A stretch of DNA of 64,000 bases from Candidatus Doudnabacteria bacterium RIFCSPHIGHO2_02_FULL_42_25. Its GTDB lineage: Bacteria; Patescibacteria; Doudnabacteria; UBA920; O2-02-FULL-48-8. Both the position numbers and the translations under genes were made by a program. Location of the stretch: contig MFEQ01000003.1 in assembly GCA_001777665.1 (NCBI GenBank), positions 19,734-83,733 on the forward strand. The letters are read 5' to 3'. The notes under the pieces were generated by a model. That model made no database searches and was not told where the DNA came from. It was given only the letters and a program-made list of their open reading frames with translations. Positions 46,571 to 55,352 of the stretch are shown piece after piece (within the stretch, counting starts at the first letter, position 1; every line of letters starts with the position of its first letter).

Positions 46571-47569
46571 TCAACGCGAGGATGCTTCGCAGTCTTTCTT
46601 TACAGTTGACTGGTCGAACACTCGCTGTTCCTTGAAGTGGTCGTCAGTTATGACGATGGTCATGTGGCGACCACCGACGACCTCGTTCTCAGCCTGTGAG
46701 TACGCCCTCACTGGCCAAGTGTAGTAATGCCCATCGCTGATCCGAACGGCAGTCAGGTCTGCGTATTCGCCAGCGATTAGCGGTACTTTTTGATCGACGA
46801 TACCGTCGATCTGGTTCGCCGCACCGATGTAGCAACCCCGCAGGTAGATCTCGACACCTTTGGTCCTGCCCTGAGTCTTCAAGCCGCCGATCGTACCACG
46901 GTTCCTGACAGTTCTGGAGACCTCGGCGTAGAACGGGTCGACGTAGCCCACGGTTCCTGGCTGCATATAACCCACAGCTCCGTAGCCAACCGCAGCGGGG
47001 TAACCGATGCTGCCGTAGGCAAATCGATTCTGTTTGGCCAGGAAACTCTCGCATCCGTAATCGCCGTAAAAGCAGGGATTATAACCCGGCAAACTCCGGC
47101 GACGTCGGTACATCTCGTCTGGATCCATCTGCGGAGGCTGGATGGCAGCAGATCTTGCTTGAACTGCTGGACCTGACACGACAGGATTCGCGTTCTGAGT
47201 CGCTGTGACTTCTGGGACTGTTGCTTCCTGTAGGCTCCCCGGTTTGACTTTGCGAATGTAGGTAAGAGGTGGCTTCACCTCCACGTAGCACCCGATTCGA
47301 CCCGCGACTTGCTTCAGCACCTCGTATACCGGGAAGTCATCGTAAGGCACGAGCGGCGGAACGATGCGCGATGCTTCACAGCCTGCGGTGTGAGCGACAA
47401 TACCGATACGGCTGTTTGCGCCGTCACCCGAAAGCTCGGTCACGATCTCCCCGAACGTTTTCGATTTCGTGAGGTCGATGGTGACGCGCTCCTGCTGTGC
47501 CGCTGGAATCTGCGCGTAAACCGGCATTGCGAACGCCAGTGCGCTGAGAACGAAAAAGAAACACTTCAT
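46571..47569 (-). CDS. Secreted GC-rich orphan, possible STN-like domain
   Basis: 332 aa from ATG 47569, set by GGAGGGG 6 nt upstream and a signal peptide (MKCFFFVLSALAFAMPVYAQ). Mature N-terminus VTIDLTKSKTFGEIVTEL and YDDFPVYEVLKQVAGRIGCY resembles the STN/secretin N-domain pattern, which binds partners in envelope machines; this is tentative. A central region is rich in Tyr and Gly (YGSIGYPAAVGYGAVGYMQP). The C-terminal half may be a beta domain. Own promoter (47638-47666) in the local AT-rich style. Confidence 0.65.
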   Translation of the reverse strand: MKCFFFVLSALAFAMPVYAQIPAAQQERVTIDLTKSKTFGEIVTELSGDGANSRIGIVAHTAGCEASRIVPPLVPYDDFPVYEVLKQVAGRIGCYVEVKPPLTYIRKVKPGSLQEATVPEVTATQNANPVVSGPAVQARSAAIQPPQMDPDEMYRRRRSLPGYNPCFYGDYGCESFLAKQNRFAYGSIGYPAAVGYGAVGYMQPGTVGYVDPFYAEVSRTVRNRGTIGGLKTQGRTKGVEIYLRGCYIGAANQIDGIVDQKVPLIAGEYADLTAVRISDGHYYTWPVRAYSQAENEVVGGRHMTIVITDDHFKEQRVFDQSTVKKDCEASSR

Positions 47570-47637
47570 TGTTTGCCCCTCCATTGAGGCTGTTAACGCA
47601 TACTTCGTTGAGAGCTGGGCGGGAAATTTAATAAAAC

Positions 47638-47666
47638 AGTATAGCAAAAATAAGCAATTTTGTCAA
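47638..47666 (-). promoter_or_regulatory. Promoter of secreted island gene
   Basis: Minus strand: TTGACA (47661-47666), 17-nt spacer ending TTTTTGC, TATACT (47638-47643). Confidence 0.78.
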
Positions 47667-47694
47667 TAATAGCACGAAAATATTAGTTTGTAAG

Positions 47695-47730
47695 TAAAAA
47701 AAGACCGGCCTCTCTAAAGCGAGAAGCCGG
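47695..47730 (-). terminator. Terminator of island operon
   Basis: Stem CCGGC-TCTC/GAGA-GCCGG (47705-47730) followed on the minus strand by a T-run (A-run 47695-47702). Confidence 0.8.
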
Positions 47731-47790
47731 GGCGACGCTACTAATGAGCGTCGAAAATACTCTTATTTGTTCATCCTCCTTGGATGCTAC

Positions 47791-48663
47791 CTAGTTGATT
47801 TTGACTAGCAGTTCGCCCGGGTGGGCTTTGCAGACGTCGGTAGAAAACGTCTGTCCTAACTGCGGGTTGTCAGGTGTGATCACGAACTTGCGCTTGCCGG
47901 AACCGATGAAGTAACCGCTTCCTTCGGCGCCGTCTAGCACGACTAACCCGTTGAACCACCCCTGAAAGTGTCCGCCCTCGTAGTACTTCGGTCCGACGCA
48001 AAGTACAGCGTCAGAGAACAGAGGGAAACCGGCTTCGCAGGAGTCGCCGTCCTCGTCGCAGAACCGGCCGATCGCTTGATTGAGTTTGCCGGTTTCTGGA
48101 GTCGGATTATCGAGTCCGCGTTCGTGCATCAGGACTGTTCGGTCCCGAGCATTGGGATTACGTATCCACGTAATTCCATCCGGACCAGATTCGTGGGTCG
48201 GGTAGTACTTCGGTCGAACCTTCCCAAAAACCTGGATCCTTGTCGGTACTCGGATCTCCCGAAGGTAAGCCCAGTCTGTATCGTCGGCTTCGACCTCGGT
48301 AGACAGATACGACTCGTCACGGTCGGCGGCGTGAGCGTCCCATGCTTTTTCGACACGGACTAGATCCCGTGATCGATTGGCAGATGGCCACAAAATCGCC
48401 AGTAGTTCGTTCGAGTTAGTGACCTTCCGCTGTCTTTCGGCACGTCTCACGATCTTTTCGCTCTCGTCGTTGAGCTGAAGAGCGTTGACATGGTGTTCGC
48501 GGCTGAGCTTGGTCTGCATCTCCTTCTGCGCTTCCCAGTACCGCGGGCGGTTACGTTGCTCGTAGTACTGATAAAGCGCGAAGCCGATGGCAATCACTGC
48601 GAGGACCTTCATGATCGCGCGCAAGTTGACAGAACTGGTTTTCTTTTTGTCTTCTCTCGCCAT
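47791..48663 (-). CDS. Island operon gene 4: single-span membrane protein
   Basis: 290 aa. One N-terminal transmembrane helix (about 15-32), a coiled-coil part (35-85), then an extracytoplasmic domain with cysteines (GRFCDEDGDSCEAG, AVLCVGPKYYEGGHFQGWFN) and a C-terminal KFVITPDNPQLGQTFSTD. No family recognised. GAGGAG 7 nt before the ATG; 10 nt after the preceding gene. It is the last gene of a four-gene unit. Confidence 0.7.
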   Translation of the reverse strand: MAREDKKKTSSVNLRAIMKVLAVIAIGFALYQYYEQRNRPRYWEAQKEMQTKLSREHHVNALQLNDESEKIVRRAERQRKVTNSNELLAILWPSANRSRDLVRVEKAWDAHAADRDESYLSTEVEADDTDWAYLREIRVPTRIQVFGKVRPKYYPTHESGPDGITWIRNPNARDRTVLMHERGLDNPTPETGKLNQAIGRFCDEDGDSCEAGFPLFSDAVLCVGPKYYEGGHFQGWFNGLVVLDGAEGSGYFIGSGKRKFVITPDNPQLGQTFSTDVCKAHPGELLVKIN

Positions 48664-48673
48664 GTCAGTCTCC

Positions 48674-49705
48674 TCAGTGATGATGACTCGTGGACTTCAT
48701 GGACCCCGCTAGAATGACAAGGCCTACCAGAAGAAGCAAAATCGGATGCTCTTCGAAGTAGTTTGTCCCTCGCGAGATCCAGCCTTCGGAGCTTTGATCT
48801 TCTTCAGGTTTGAGATCAGCCTTGATCTCCTGGATCGCTTCCAGTTGCTGTTCGTCTTCAGCCGTCCAGGAATGACCGACTGGATCAAGTTTGTACTCGC
48901 GCTGTTTATTCAGCAGCTGGAGTTCTTGCTTGTCCACCCGTTCACGCCAGTACCGGTCGACGCCTTCCTTGGTTTCGATACTCTTCGCAGTCTGACGCTT
49001 TTCTGTCTGACTGTAGTGATACTTCGCCATGAGGTAGTCGTATGTTCCCGGTGCGATGGTCCGTACGGTCATTGGTCCCAGAAGGAACAGCGCGTATACG
49101 GTAACTGCGTATCCGAGCCGTCGCCGCCATTTCTTGATGTCGACGAAGTCCTCTGTAGCGACGAAGAAGAGGATCATCGTTGTGATCATCACCGTTGCGG
49201 AGAACCAGTCGTTCTCCCACACCGGGAAGATCCCACACACCATCAGGAAGACTTCCGACCACATGAAGATGGTCGAAATCAGATGGAACGCGATTCCACT
49301 GATGTACTTCTCGTGCCACAGGACTTCCTGACTGCCTGCGTGCACTTCAGCGTGTACTTCCGGAGGCTGACCCACGATGTTGCGGAGCCAGTTCGGAATT
49401 ACTTCGTTTACTCGACGCCATATCCCAATAAAGAGATCGACGCCGAGGAGAGGAACCGCGATCTTGCGCGAGACGTAGAGGTAAATCAGGTACCCGGTGA
49501 AAATTCCAATGCGGGCCGGGGTATTACTCCCCAGGACCCGAGTGGCTGCTGCGAACACCACGATGTTCGCGATCATCAGGATCACGGCGATTTGCACGTC
49601 GCGAACCTGATCGCCGAACCAAACCCTGAACTCGGTCATTCGGAGCCGGCCAATTCGCGCCCGCTCCTGAAGGTTCTCCCACAGTGCTTCGAACATCTCG
49701 AACAT
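48674..49705 (-). CDS. Island operon gene 3: polytopic membrane protein
   Basis: 343 aa with about six transmembrane helices (near 39-57, 66-84, 137-155, 170-186, 203-220 and 318-335) and a long cytoplasmic, charged coiled region between the last two (residues 230-310, KRQTAKSIETKEGVDRYWRE). Ends TSHHH. No transporter signature recognised. Fits a membrane scaffold for its operon partners; that is inference. Confidence 0.7.
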   Translation of the reverse strand: MFEMFEALWENLQERARIGRLRMTEFRVWFGDQVRDVQIAVILMIANIVVFAAATRVLGSNTPARIGIFTGYLIYLYVSRKIAVPLLGVDLFIGIWRRVNEVIPNWLRNIVGQPPEVHAEVHAGSQEVLWHEKYISGIAFHLISTIFMWSEVFLMVCGIFPVWENDWFSATVMITTMILFFVATEDFVDIKKWRRRLGYAVTVYALFLLGPMTVRTIAPGTYDYLMAKYHYSQTEKRQTAKSIETKEGVDRYWRERVDKQELQLLNKQREYKLDPVGHSWTAEDEQQLEAIQEIKADLKPEEDQSSEGWISRGTNYFEEHPILLLLVGLVILAGSMKSTSHHH

Positions 49706-49723
49706 TGCAGTAATCCTCTTAGG

Positions 49724-50608
49724 TTAACGGGAACGAATCCCGAAGTTGAAGTGAAAGCGCCGACGCGGCCGCTTGAGTTTCGTGACCTTGGTCACCCGAT
49801 CCGTCTTCGCCGCTTCATGTACCCGGACTATCTCGACCTGGCTGTCAATGCGGTGTCTGCAGAGATCGTATTGACGCTTCTCCGCTCGCTCTTCACGCCG
49901 CAGTGCCCGCCATTCGCGGAATCGAGCCCAGCGCTGCTCCCACCAATTACTCAGTGAAGTCATGAGGTTGCGGTTGGCTCTGTGCTGTTTTGCAGCCAAT
50001 TTTTGTTCGAGACCTTCCCGAACTCCACGCAGTCGCAGCGTGTCCTGTCGAACGCTCTGGGTAGCCTCGGTCAGTGCTTTCTGACCGTCTTTCTGGAGCC
50101 ACTTCAGGAACGTCTGCCACGTCGTCTCCACTTTTGACTGATCGAGGTTCATGACATGCGCCCAGCGATCCCATTCGTCATCTGTCATGCGAGCATCCTT
50201 CTCGAGAGTATTCGCGATTTTCTCGGGAGTATCTTGCATGACAGTAATCCGATACCAGTCAGACTGCTCCGATGTGAGCTTAGCGAGGCGTTTCGACAAC
50301 CTGGTGCGGTCGTTGTCTTCGAGGAGGTTCCTTGCGTCGTTGAAGCGTCGCTCGTCCTCGCTCTTCACGCCCCAGATCCGCAGCCCGATGTAGTCCGCTG
50401 CGGTTGCACTGATCTTTTCGCCGGTTTTCTCGGCGAAAGATCCGAGGAGCTTGTTTAGAATCGAAACGCCGCTCGCGGCCAGGAGCTTGACTATTGACGC
50501 GACGCCGATCGCGGAGGTGGCCGTACCGAGGTGCTTCAGGAACTCGAATCCGTCGGCGCCTCCATGGTCCTTCGGTTTTTCTTGCGGTGTGTCTGCCATC
50601 TGTCTCAT
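49724..50608 (-). CDS. Island operon gene 2: helical basic protein
   Basis: 294 aa, start ATG 50608 overlapping the upstream stop (ATGA); ATG 50599 is an alternative. Residues 25-55 are an amphipathic/hydrophobic helix (GTATSAIGVASIVKLLAASG) that could enter a membrane; the remainder is helical and highly charged (WEQRWARFREWRALRREERA), with a basic tail. No family recognised. Confidence 0.68.
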   Translation of the reverse strand: MRQMADTPQEKPKDHGGADGFEFLKHLGTATSAIGVASIVKLLAASGVSILNKLLGSFAEKTGEKISATAADYIGLRIWGVKSEDERRFNDARNLLEDNDRTRLSKRLAKLTSEQSDWYRITVMQDTPEKIANTLEKDARMTDDEWDRWAHVMNLDQSKVETTWQTFLKWLQKDGQKALTEATQSVRQDTLRLRGVREGLEQKLAAKQHRANRNLMTSLSNWWEQRWARFREWRALRREERAEKRQYDLCRHRIDSQVEIVRVHEAAKTDRVTKVTKLKRPRRRFHFNFGIRSR

Positions 50609-51360
50609 GCCTCTTTGAGTAAAGTCTTCTTCACCAGCTCGTTGCTCTCCTCGTGGAGGAAAGAGCAGTACGCATCAGCTGTCAGGAGCTGGATATGAAG
50701 AGTGAGTTTGCCGTTGTCGAGAGTTTCGAACCCTTTTTCGCCGTCATACACCTCGTCATATCCACGCACCTTGAATTTCTGACCGGCGTTGATAGACACC
50801 GTCCCTTGCTCTGGCTTGCCGGTCTCGTCCTTACAAATGAACGTGACCGGATTCCAGTTGTCCAGGGACAGAGGATGGGGGATGACTTCGAATCGCTTCT
50901 TGTCGTCCTTCTTCGTCGTCGGTTCCGCCACGGGAGTGAACTTGCCCGTCGTGGGCAGAGGTTTGGTATCCTCCCAGCTGTAGACGCCGTGCACGGCAGT
51001 GATGTGCGTGAACTTCTCGTGTGCTGTCGTCAACGGGAATTTTCCCGCTGCGATGCCGCGCTCGTCGGTTTCGAGCACCCAGACACTCTTGCTCCCATCA
51101 GCTGCAGTCTTCTCGATCTGCTTCTGACGTTTCTGGGTATCGGCACCGAGCCAGAACCAGAGTTGTTCGCCTTTGATGGCTTTGCCGTCCTTCGTGATTC
51201 TGACAGAGAGTTCGACTGCTTCGCGCTTACCTCCGCACTCGAATTCGTACTTGAAGACGGGTGCCTTCGGTCGCTTGTCCTGTTGCTTCCCGCGATCTTG
51301 CTGACCGCGGTTTCTGTTCTGATCGCGCTGTCCTCCAGTGCGACCTTGGTCTCTTGCCAT
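50605..51360 (-). CDS. Island operon gene 1: beta-rich protein with Gln/Arg tail
   Basis: 251 aa. A 35-residue disordered N-terminus rich in Gln, Arg and Gly (GGQRDQNRNRGQQDRGKQQD) precedes two beta-type domains (YEFECGGKREAVELSVRITK; FEVIPHPLSLDNWNPVTFIC). No signal peptide, so cytoplasmic unless secreted by another route. GGAAGGAG precedes the start. First gene after the promoter; leader about 165 nt. Confidence 0.68.
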   Translation of the reverse strand: MARDQGRTGGQRDQNRNRGQQDRGKQQDKRPKAPVFKYEFECGGKREAVELSVRITKDGKAIKGEQLWFWLGADTQKRQKQIEKTAADGSKSVWVLETDERGIAAGKFPLTTAHEKFTHITAVHGVYSWEDTKPLPTTGKFTPVAEPTTKKDDKKRFEVIPHPLSLDNWNPVTFICKDETGKPEQGTVSINAGQKFKVRGYDEVYDGEKGFETLDNGKLTLHIQLLTADAYCSFLHEESNELVKKTLLKEA

Positions 51361-51536
51361 GTCTGCTCCTTCCGCATTTAGCGGGAATTTGATGTTGATT
51401 TTTCTGTGAGACTACCTGATACCAACCACACTTTCGTGTAGCCGATCTCAAACAATCTCGTGTACAAACCTAGGTTGTCAAAGGACTCTCATGTCCAAAT
51501 GCCATATATGTGGCGGGCAGACATGATTAACGTCAA

Positions 51537-51565
51537 ATGATAGCAGATTTTGGCCATTTTGTCAA
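51537..51565 (-). promoter_or_regulatory. Promoter of island operon
   Basis: Minus strand: TTGACA (51560-51565), 17-nt spacer ending TCTGC, TATCAT (51537-51542). Confidence 0.8.
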
Positions 51566-51586
51566 TAGTTAGCGTTATCTGAAAGG

Positions 51587-51615
51587 TTGACAAAATGGGC
51601 TGTTTTTGCTACTAT
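51587..51615 (+). promoter_or_regulatory. Promoter of divergent island gene
   Basis: TTGACA (51587-51592), 17-nt spacer ending TTTTTGC, TACTAT (51610-51615). The first bases TTGACAAAATGG equal those of the opposite promoter. Confidence 0.78.
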
Positions 51616-51678
51616 TTGGGGTCGCAAGTTGGGAATGAGCCTGACTGCGCGTTCGTCCACAAATCACAGGGGGAAATA

Positions 51679-53109
51679 ATGCTGCCAACTCGAATTAAGG
51701 TTCTCTGGTTGACGGCGGCGGAAATTATAGCGATGGCCGCAGGAAAACCCTCTGGGGTTTTCTGGGGTGTAGTCACTCACACTTCGCCACACCTCGACGA
51801 ACTATGGGGCGTATTCCAACTTCGGCACTGGGGAGAACATCGATTCCCCGGAATCTGTAGTCCGGATTTCGTGCTCGTGCTCCTCATGGATCCGGATAGC
51901 ATCACTTGGCAAGAACTCTCTGCGCTCGGTCTCATTCCCGTCGGTATCGGGGGAAAAGAAAATCCCTTCGATGAGCATGGTCTCGTAGACGAAGATGGCG
52001 AACGAGTCGAGACTTGCGCTGCGATGTTAATCGAGCGTGGTCACCGGCCTCGGTATAAGAAAGACCCGGGTGGTTACAAGGCCTGGTTTCAGGATGCAAT
52101 GAAACGCGGACTGGATCTTCTCAATCGCGTGAAGTTCTTCCGGAGACTCTATCCGAACGCCCAGGTTTACATCCATGCCATCGACACAATCACCAAGTAC
52201 GTCCGACAGGGTGATCTCAATCGGACCGAAGACAAGCACGCGGCCGGCAATGACGTGAAGGACCGATGGTCCGTATACGAGGACTTGGCGCGTAAGAAGC
52301 TTCGTCTACCGAAGGACATGACTCCGCTGGCGGAATTTATTCCAAAGGACGAGCGAGAAGCCTTAAACGTCCTTGGAACACGCGTCGTCAATGACACATT
52401 CAGGGACCTTTGGCTTTACTTGGCTCGGGGAATATCGTTCGCAGATTGCATTCGCCGAGTTAAGGACAACCCCCCGGAGAAGCGCAAGTTCTACATCGAA
52501 GGTATCAAGCCTCCGATGTGGCTGAAGATTATTCGGGAGCATCATCCGCTTGCGAATTTGCGTGAAGTTCCTCCCGTGCTTCGACATCTCGGTGCGGACT
52601 GGACATATAAGCGGAACGCCTCGGGCCACATCCACATCGGCTTCCCCGACTACGTCATTAAGATCGTCGAGGAAGACGAGATTGACTCGGAAATGACGAC
52701 GACAGAAGAGGAGTACGTTAGTCGGACACGCATCAAGGTCAAGTTCTTCATCCAGAACGTTCTCCGGGCCTTGCGACGTCTGGAGAAAGTTAAGTTCGGG
52801 AAGAATTGGACTGAAGAAGAAATGGGACGACCTCAGCTCGAAGGTTCGCTGTTTTCGACACCGAACCTAGAGGCTGGATTCATCCTGTGGGGTTCGACTT
52901 TCGCCGGGCAAGGAACCATAGCTTGTCCGTTTGAAGATGATGATCTGATCCAGCTCCTCATCGACAACATCGAGGGCGAGATCGTCGAGTCGCGCGAACT
53001 CCATCACGCCAAGAAACTCGCAAGGGAGGAGGACGAAGTAAGGCAGCAGATCGCGATAACCGCAGTGACTTCACTGGCAGATATGCCAGTGGACGTAACT
53101 GTCGGCTAA
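51679..53109 (+). CDS. GC-rich orphan with MYG1/DHH-like N-terminal motif
   Basis: 476 aa from ATG 51679 (AGGGGGA 4 nt upstream); an in-frame ATG at 51595 lies inside the promoter. The N-terminus VVTHTSPHLDELWGVFQLRH (His34, His38, Asp40, Glu41), followed later by GIGGKENPFDEHG, recalls the metal-binding start of MYG1/UPF0160-type DHH phosphoesterases (THNGTFHCDE). The rest, with KHAAGNDVKDRW and a C-terminal GSTFAGQGTIACPFEDDD, I cannot place. Possibly a metal-dependent phosphohydrolase; treat as a hypothesis. Divergent from the four-gene operon. Confidence 0.65.
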   Translation: MLPTRIKVLWLTAAEIIAMAAGKPSGVFWGVVTHTSPHLDELWGVFQLRHWGEHRFPGICSPDFVLVLLMDPDSITWQELSALGLIPVGIGGKENPFDEHGLVDEDGERVETCAAMLIERGHRPRYKKDPGGYKAWFQDAMKRGLDLLNRVKFFRRLYPNAQVYIHAIDTITKYVRQGDLNRTEDKHAAGNDVKDRWSVYEDLARKKLRLPKDMTPLAEFIPKDEREALNVLGTRVVNDTFRDLWLYLARGISFADCIRRVKDNPPEKRKFYIEGIKPPMWLKIIREHHPLANLREVPPVLRHLGADWTYKRNASGHIHIGFPDYVIKIVEEDEIDSEMTTTEEEYVSRTRIKVKFFIQNVLRALRRLEKVKFGKNWTEEEMGRPQLEGSLFSTPNLEAGFILWGSTFAGQGTIACPFEDDDLIQLLIDNIEGEIVESRELHHAKKLAREEDEVRQQIAITAVTSLADMPVDVTVG

Positions 53110-53115
53110 GTCGAT

Positions 53116-53166
53116 GGCCCGAGATTCTGTTTCCCCGCAAGGGAGCAGTTCTCGGGCCTCGTTTTT
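53116..53166 (+). terminator. Terminator closing the island
   Basis: GGCCCGAGA/TCTCGGGCC outer stem (53116-53124 with 53150-53158), inner TTCCCC/GGGA, followed by GTTTTT. Confidence 0.85.
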
Positions 53167-53199
53167 ATATATTGGATATTTTGATACAATACCTTACAT

Positions 53200-53286
53200 G
53201 CCGGGGTGGCGAAACTGGCAGACGCATCAGCTTTAGGAGCTGACGGAAGAAATTCCATGCAGGTTCAATTCCTGTCCCCGGCACCA
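53200..53286 (+). tRNA. tRNA-Leu(UAG)
   Basis: Class II; acceptor GCCGGGG/CCCCGGC; loop TTTAGGA between TCAGC and GCTGA gives anticodon UAG; CCA encoded. Confidence 0.94.
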
Positions 53287-53375
53287 CTGCTTCGCTCCTA
53301 ATCGGAGCTTCGCAGTGCAAGCACGTTCTTGCATTGGGAGCGAAGCAGTGTCCTCCGAAGCTTTAGCGAAGGAGG
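53285..53375. repeat. Double palindrome after tRNA-Leu
   Basis: CACTGCTTCGCTCC (53285-53298, including the tRNA 3' CA) pairs with GGAGCGAAGCAGTG (53337-53350). A family E element CCTCC-GAAGCTTTAGCGAA-GGAGG follows at 53352-53375; a relative with compensating arm changes is at 60420-60443. Confidence 0.75.
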
Positions 53376-53453
53376 GCATTATTGGTCAAGTTCACTGGTT
53401 GACATAAACAGCGCTTTCTCGTAAAATTTATAGGCATTAGGAAAGAATAAACT

Positions 53454-55349
53454 ATGAACAAGTTCTTCAGAAATCTATTTATAATTCTCGCGATCTTTTT
53501 AGTGGTTTCGGGAATTTTCATGTTATTTAGTGGGGAAAAAGAGCCACAAAACGAAGTGACCTTGGGCAAATTGGCTGATGAAGTCATAGCGTCCCAAGTT
53601 AGTAAAATCGAAGTTGCTGACAATAACCTGACCATTTATCTGAAAGATGGAACCAAGCAAGTTTCCACGAAAGAGCAGGAAGCCGCCTTGTCTGATACTT
53701 TGAGGAATAATTATTCAGTGGATCCCGCCAAAATCAAAGAAGCGAACATTGTTTCTGTGGACTCTGGTTCGTCTTCGATTTTTGTCTCGACGATTTTACC
53801 ATTTGTCATTCCATTTTTGTTTATTGCCGCTTTCATTTGGTTCCTTATGCGACAAGTTCAGGGTTCGAACAACCGAGCAATGTCGTTTGGCCAATCCGGA
53901 GCCAAACTCATGGAGCAGTCTGATCGGCGCAAGCGAATAACGTTTGGAGATGTAGCTGGGATTAAAGAAGCAAAAGAAGAATTAAAAGAAATTGTGGAAT
54001 TTTTACGATTTCCTCAAAAGTTTTTCTCTTTGGGTGCCAGGATTCCGAAAGGAGTATTATTGCTGGGTCCACCAGGAGTGGGAAAAACATTAGTGGCTCG
54101 GGCTGTAGCTGGAGAAGCGAATGTTCCGTTTTTTCATATTTCTGGTTCCGAATTCGTCGAGATGTTTGTCGGAGTTGGTGCTTCTCGAGTCCGTGATCTA
54201 TTTAAACGAGCCAAGAAAAATGCTCCTTGCATTATTTTTATAGATGAAATTGATGCAGTCGGACGACAGCGTGGAGCGGGGTTAGGTGGCTCCCACGATG
54301 AACGAGAACAAACATTAAACCAAATTTTGGTAGAAATGGATGGATTTGAAAATGAAACTAATGTCATTGTCATTGCCGCCACCAACCGCCCAGATGTATT
54401 AGATCCAGCCTTACTCCGTCCGGGTAGGTTTGATCGTCAAGTAATTCTCGATCAACCAGATATTAATGACCGCGAAGCGATTCTCAAAATCCATGGAAAA
54501 AATAAGCCATGGGCGAAAGATGTAAATATTCGGAAAATTGCTGAACGAACCCCTGGATTTTCAGGGGCAGATTTGGCGAATTTGATAAACGAAGCTGCAA
54601 TTTTGGCTGCACGCCGTAATCTCAAAGAAGTTACACAGTCAGAATTAACTCAGGCCATAGAAAAGGTCATGCTCGGTCCTGAACGCAAGAGCCATCTCTT
54701 AACCAAGAAAGAAAAAGAAATTGTGGCCTGGCACGAAGCGGGGCACGCTTTAGTTGCGACAGTGCTCGATCACGCTGATCCAGTTCACAAAGTCTCGATT
54801 GTTTCTCGGGGGCGCGCCGGAGGTTTTACGATGAAGTTACCGACCGAGGATAAGAACTTACACTCCAAATCAGAATTCTTAGCTGATATCGCGGTGTCAT
54901 TGGGTGGGTATGCCACAGAGCAGATGATTTTCAACGAATTAACCACTGGCGCTTCCAATGATTTGAAAGTCGCGACAGCTCTGGCCCGGAAACTGATTAC
55001 TAGTTATGGTATGTCAGAAACTTTAGGCCCCATGACCTTTGGCGATACTCACGAAATGGTTTTTCTGGGACGGGAAATTTCCGAATCAAAAAATTATTCG
55101 GAAAAAGTTGCTGCGAAAATTGACGAAGAAGTATCTGGAATTATCGAAAGAGCCCACCGCACCGCTACTGACATCCTCAAAAAGTATCGCAAACATCTCA
55201 CTGCTATCGCTCACACTTTGATGAAACAAGAAACTCTGGAACGGGATGAGTTCGAAACTTTGGTTGCGGATATAATTCCCAAACATAAGATTGGGAAAAA
55301 AGAAGAAATTTCATTACCGTCAGATATTACCGCCACGGCCACAGCTTAA
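53454..55349 (+). CDS. ftsH: ATP-dependent zinc metalloprotease FtsH
   Basis: 631 aa, usual length. Two N-terminal transmembrane helices (about 5-25 and 112-132), AAA+ module with Walker A GPPGVGKT (205-212), Walker B FIDEIDAVG and second region of homology RPDVLDPALLRPGRFDR, and the protease domain with zinc ligands HEAGH (427-431). Hexameric membrane protease for quality control. Start after AGGAAAG. Confidence 0.96.
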   Translation: MNKFFRNLFIILAIFLVVSGIFMLFSGEKEPQNEVTLGKLADEVIASQVSKIEVADNNLTIYLKDGTKQVSTKEQEAALSDTLRNNYSVDPAKIKEANIVSVDSGSSSIFVSTILPFVIPFLFIAAFIWFLMRQVQGSNNRAMSFGQSGAKLMEQSDRRKRITFGDVAGIKEAKEELKEIVEFLRFPQKFFSLGARIPKGVLLLGPPGVGKTLVARAVAGEANVPFFHISGSEFVEMFVGVGASRVRDLFKRAKKNAPCIIFIDEIDAVGRQRGAGLGGSHDEREQTLNQILVEMDGFENETNVIVIAATNRPDVLDPALLRPGRFDRQVILDQPDINDREAILKIHGKNKPWAKDVNIRKIAERTPGFSGADLANLINEAAILAARRNLKEVTQSELTQAIEKVMLGPERKSHLLTKKEKEIVAWHEAGHALVATVLDHADPVHKVSIVSRGRAGGFTMKLPTEDKNLHSKSEFLADIAVSLGGYATEQMIFNELTTGASNDLKVATALARKLITSYGMSETLGPMTFGDTHEMVFLGREISESKNYSEKVAAKIDEEVSGIIERAHRTATDILKKYRKHLTAIAHTLMKQETLERDEFETLVADIIPKHKIGKKEEISLPSDITATATA

Positions 55350-55352
55350 ATA

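Larger units (their letters stand above)
51361..51678. other. Divergent control region of the island
   Basis: No gene. Holds two back-to-back promoters of nearly the same sequence (51537-51565 minus, 51587-51615 plus). The minus-strand leader has ACAC-GAAA-GTGT (GNRA-type tetraloop hairpin) and an AACCTAGGTT palindrome. Confidence 0.6.
46571..53166. other. GC-rich island of six orphan genes
   Basis: All six genes use GC-rich codons (CTC, GTC, CGT, ACC, ATC), carry strong Shine-Dalgarno sites and are framed by terminators on both sides, while their promoters are AT-rich and match the surrounding promoter style. No integrase, transposase, capsid or attachment repeat was found. Probably horizontally acquired and then fitted to local expression signals. 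Confidence 0.7.

Noticed and set aside
48746..49957. A 403-codon plus-strand open frame across the GC-rich island
   Set aside because: It is antisense to two genes that have Shine-Dalgarno sites, a TTGACA promoter and stop/start coupling. GC-rich coding DNA produces long shadow frames; the composition (His, Arg, Pro, Asp runs) is not protein-like.
50653..51381. A 242-codon plus-strand open frame opposite island operon gene 1
   Set aside because: Same reason: no ribosome site or promoter, and the minus-strand gene has both.
46571..53166. Prophage or integrative element
   Set aside because: No integrase, terminase, capsid, portal, relaxase or direct repeats at the borders; tRNA-Leu at the right side has no duplicated end on the left.
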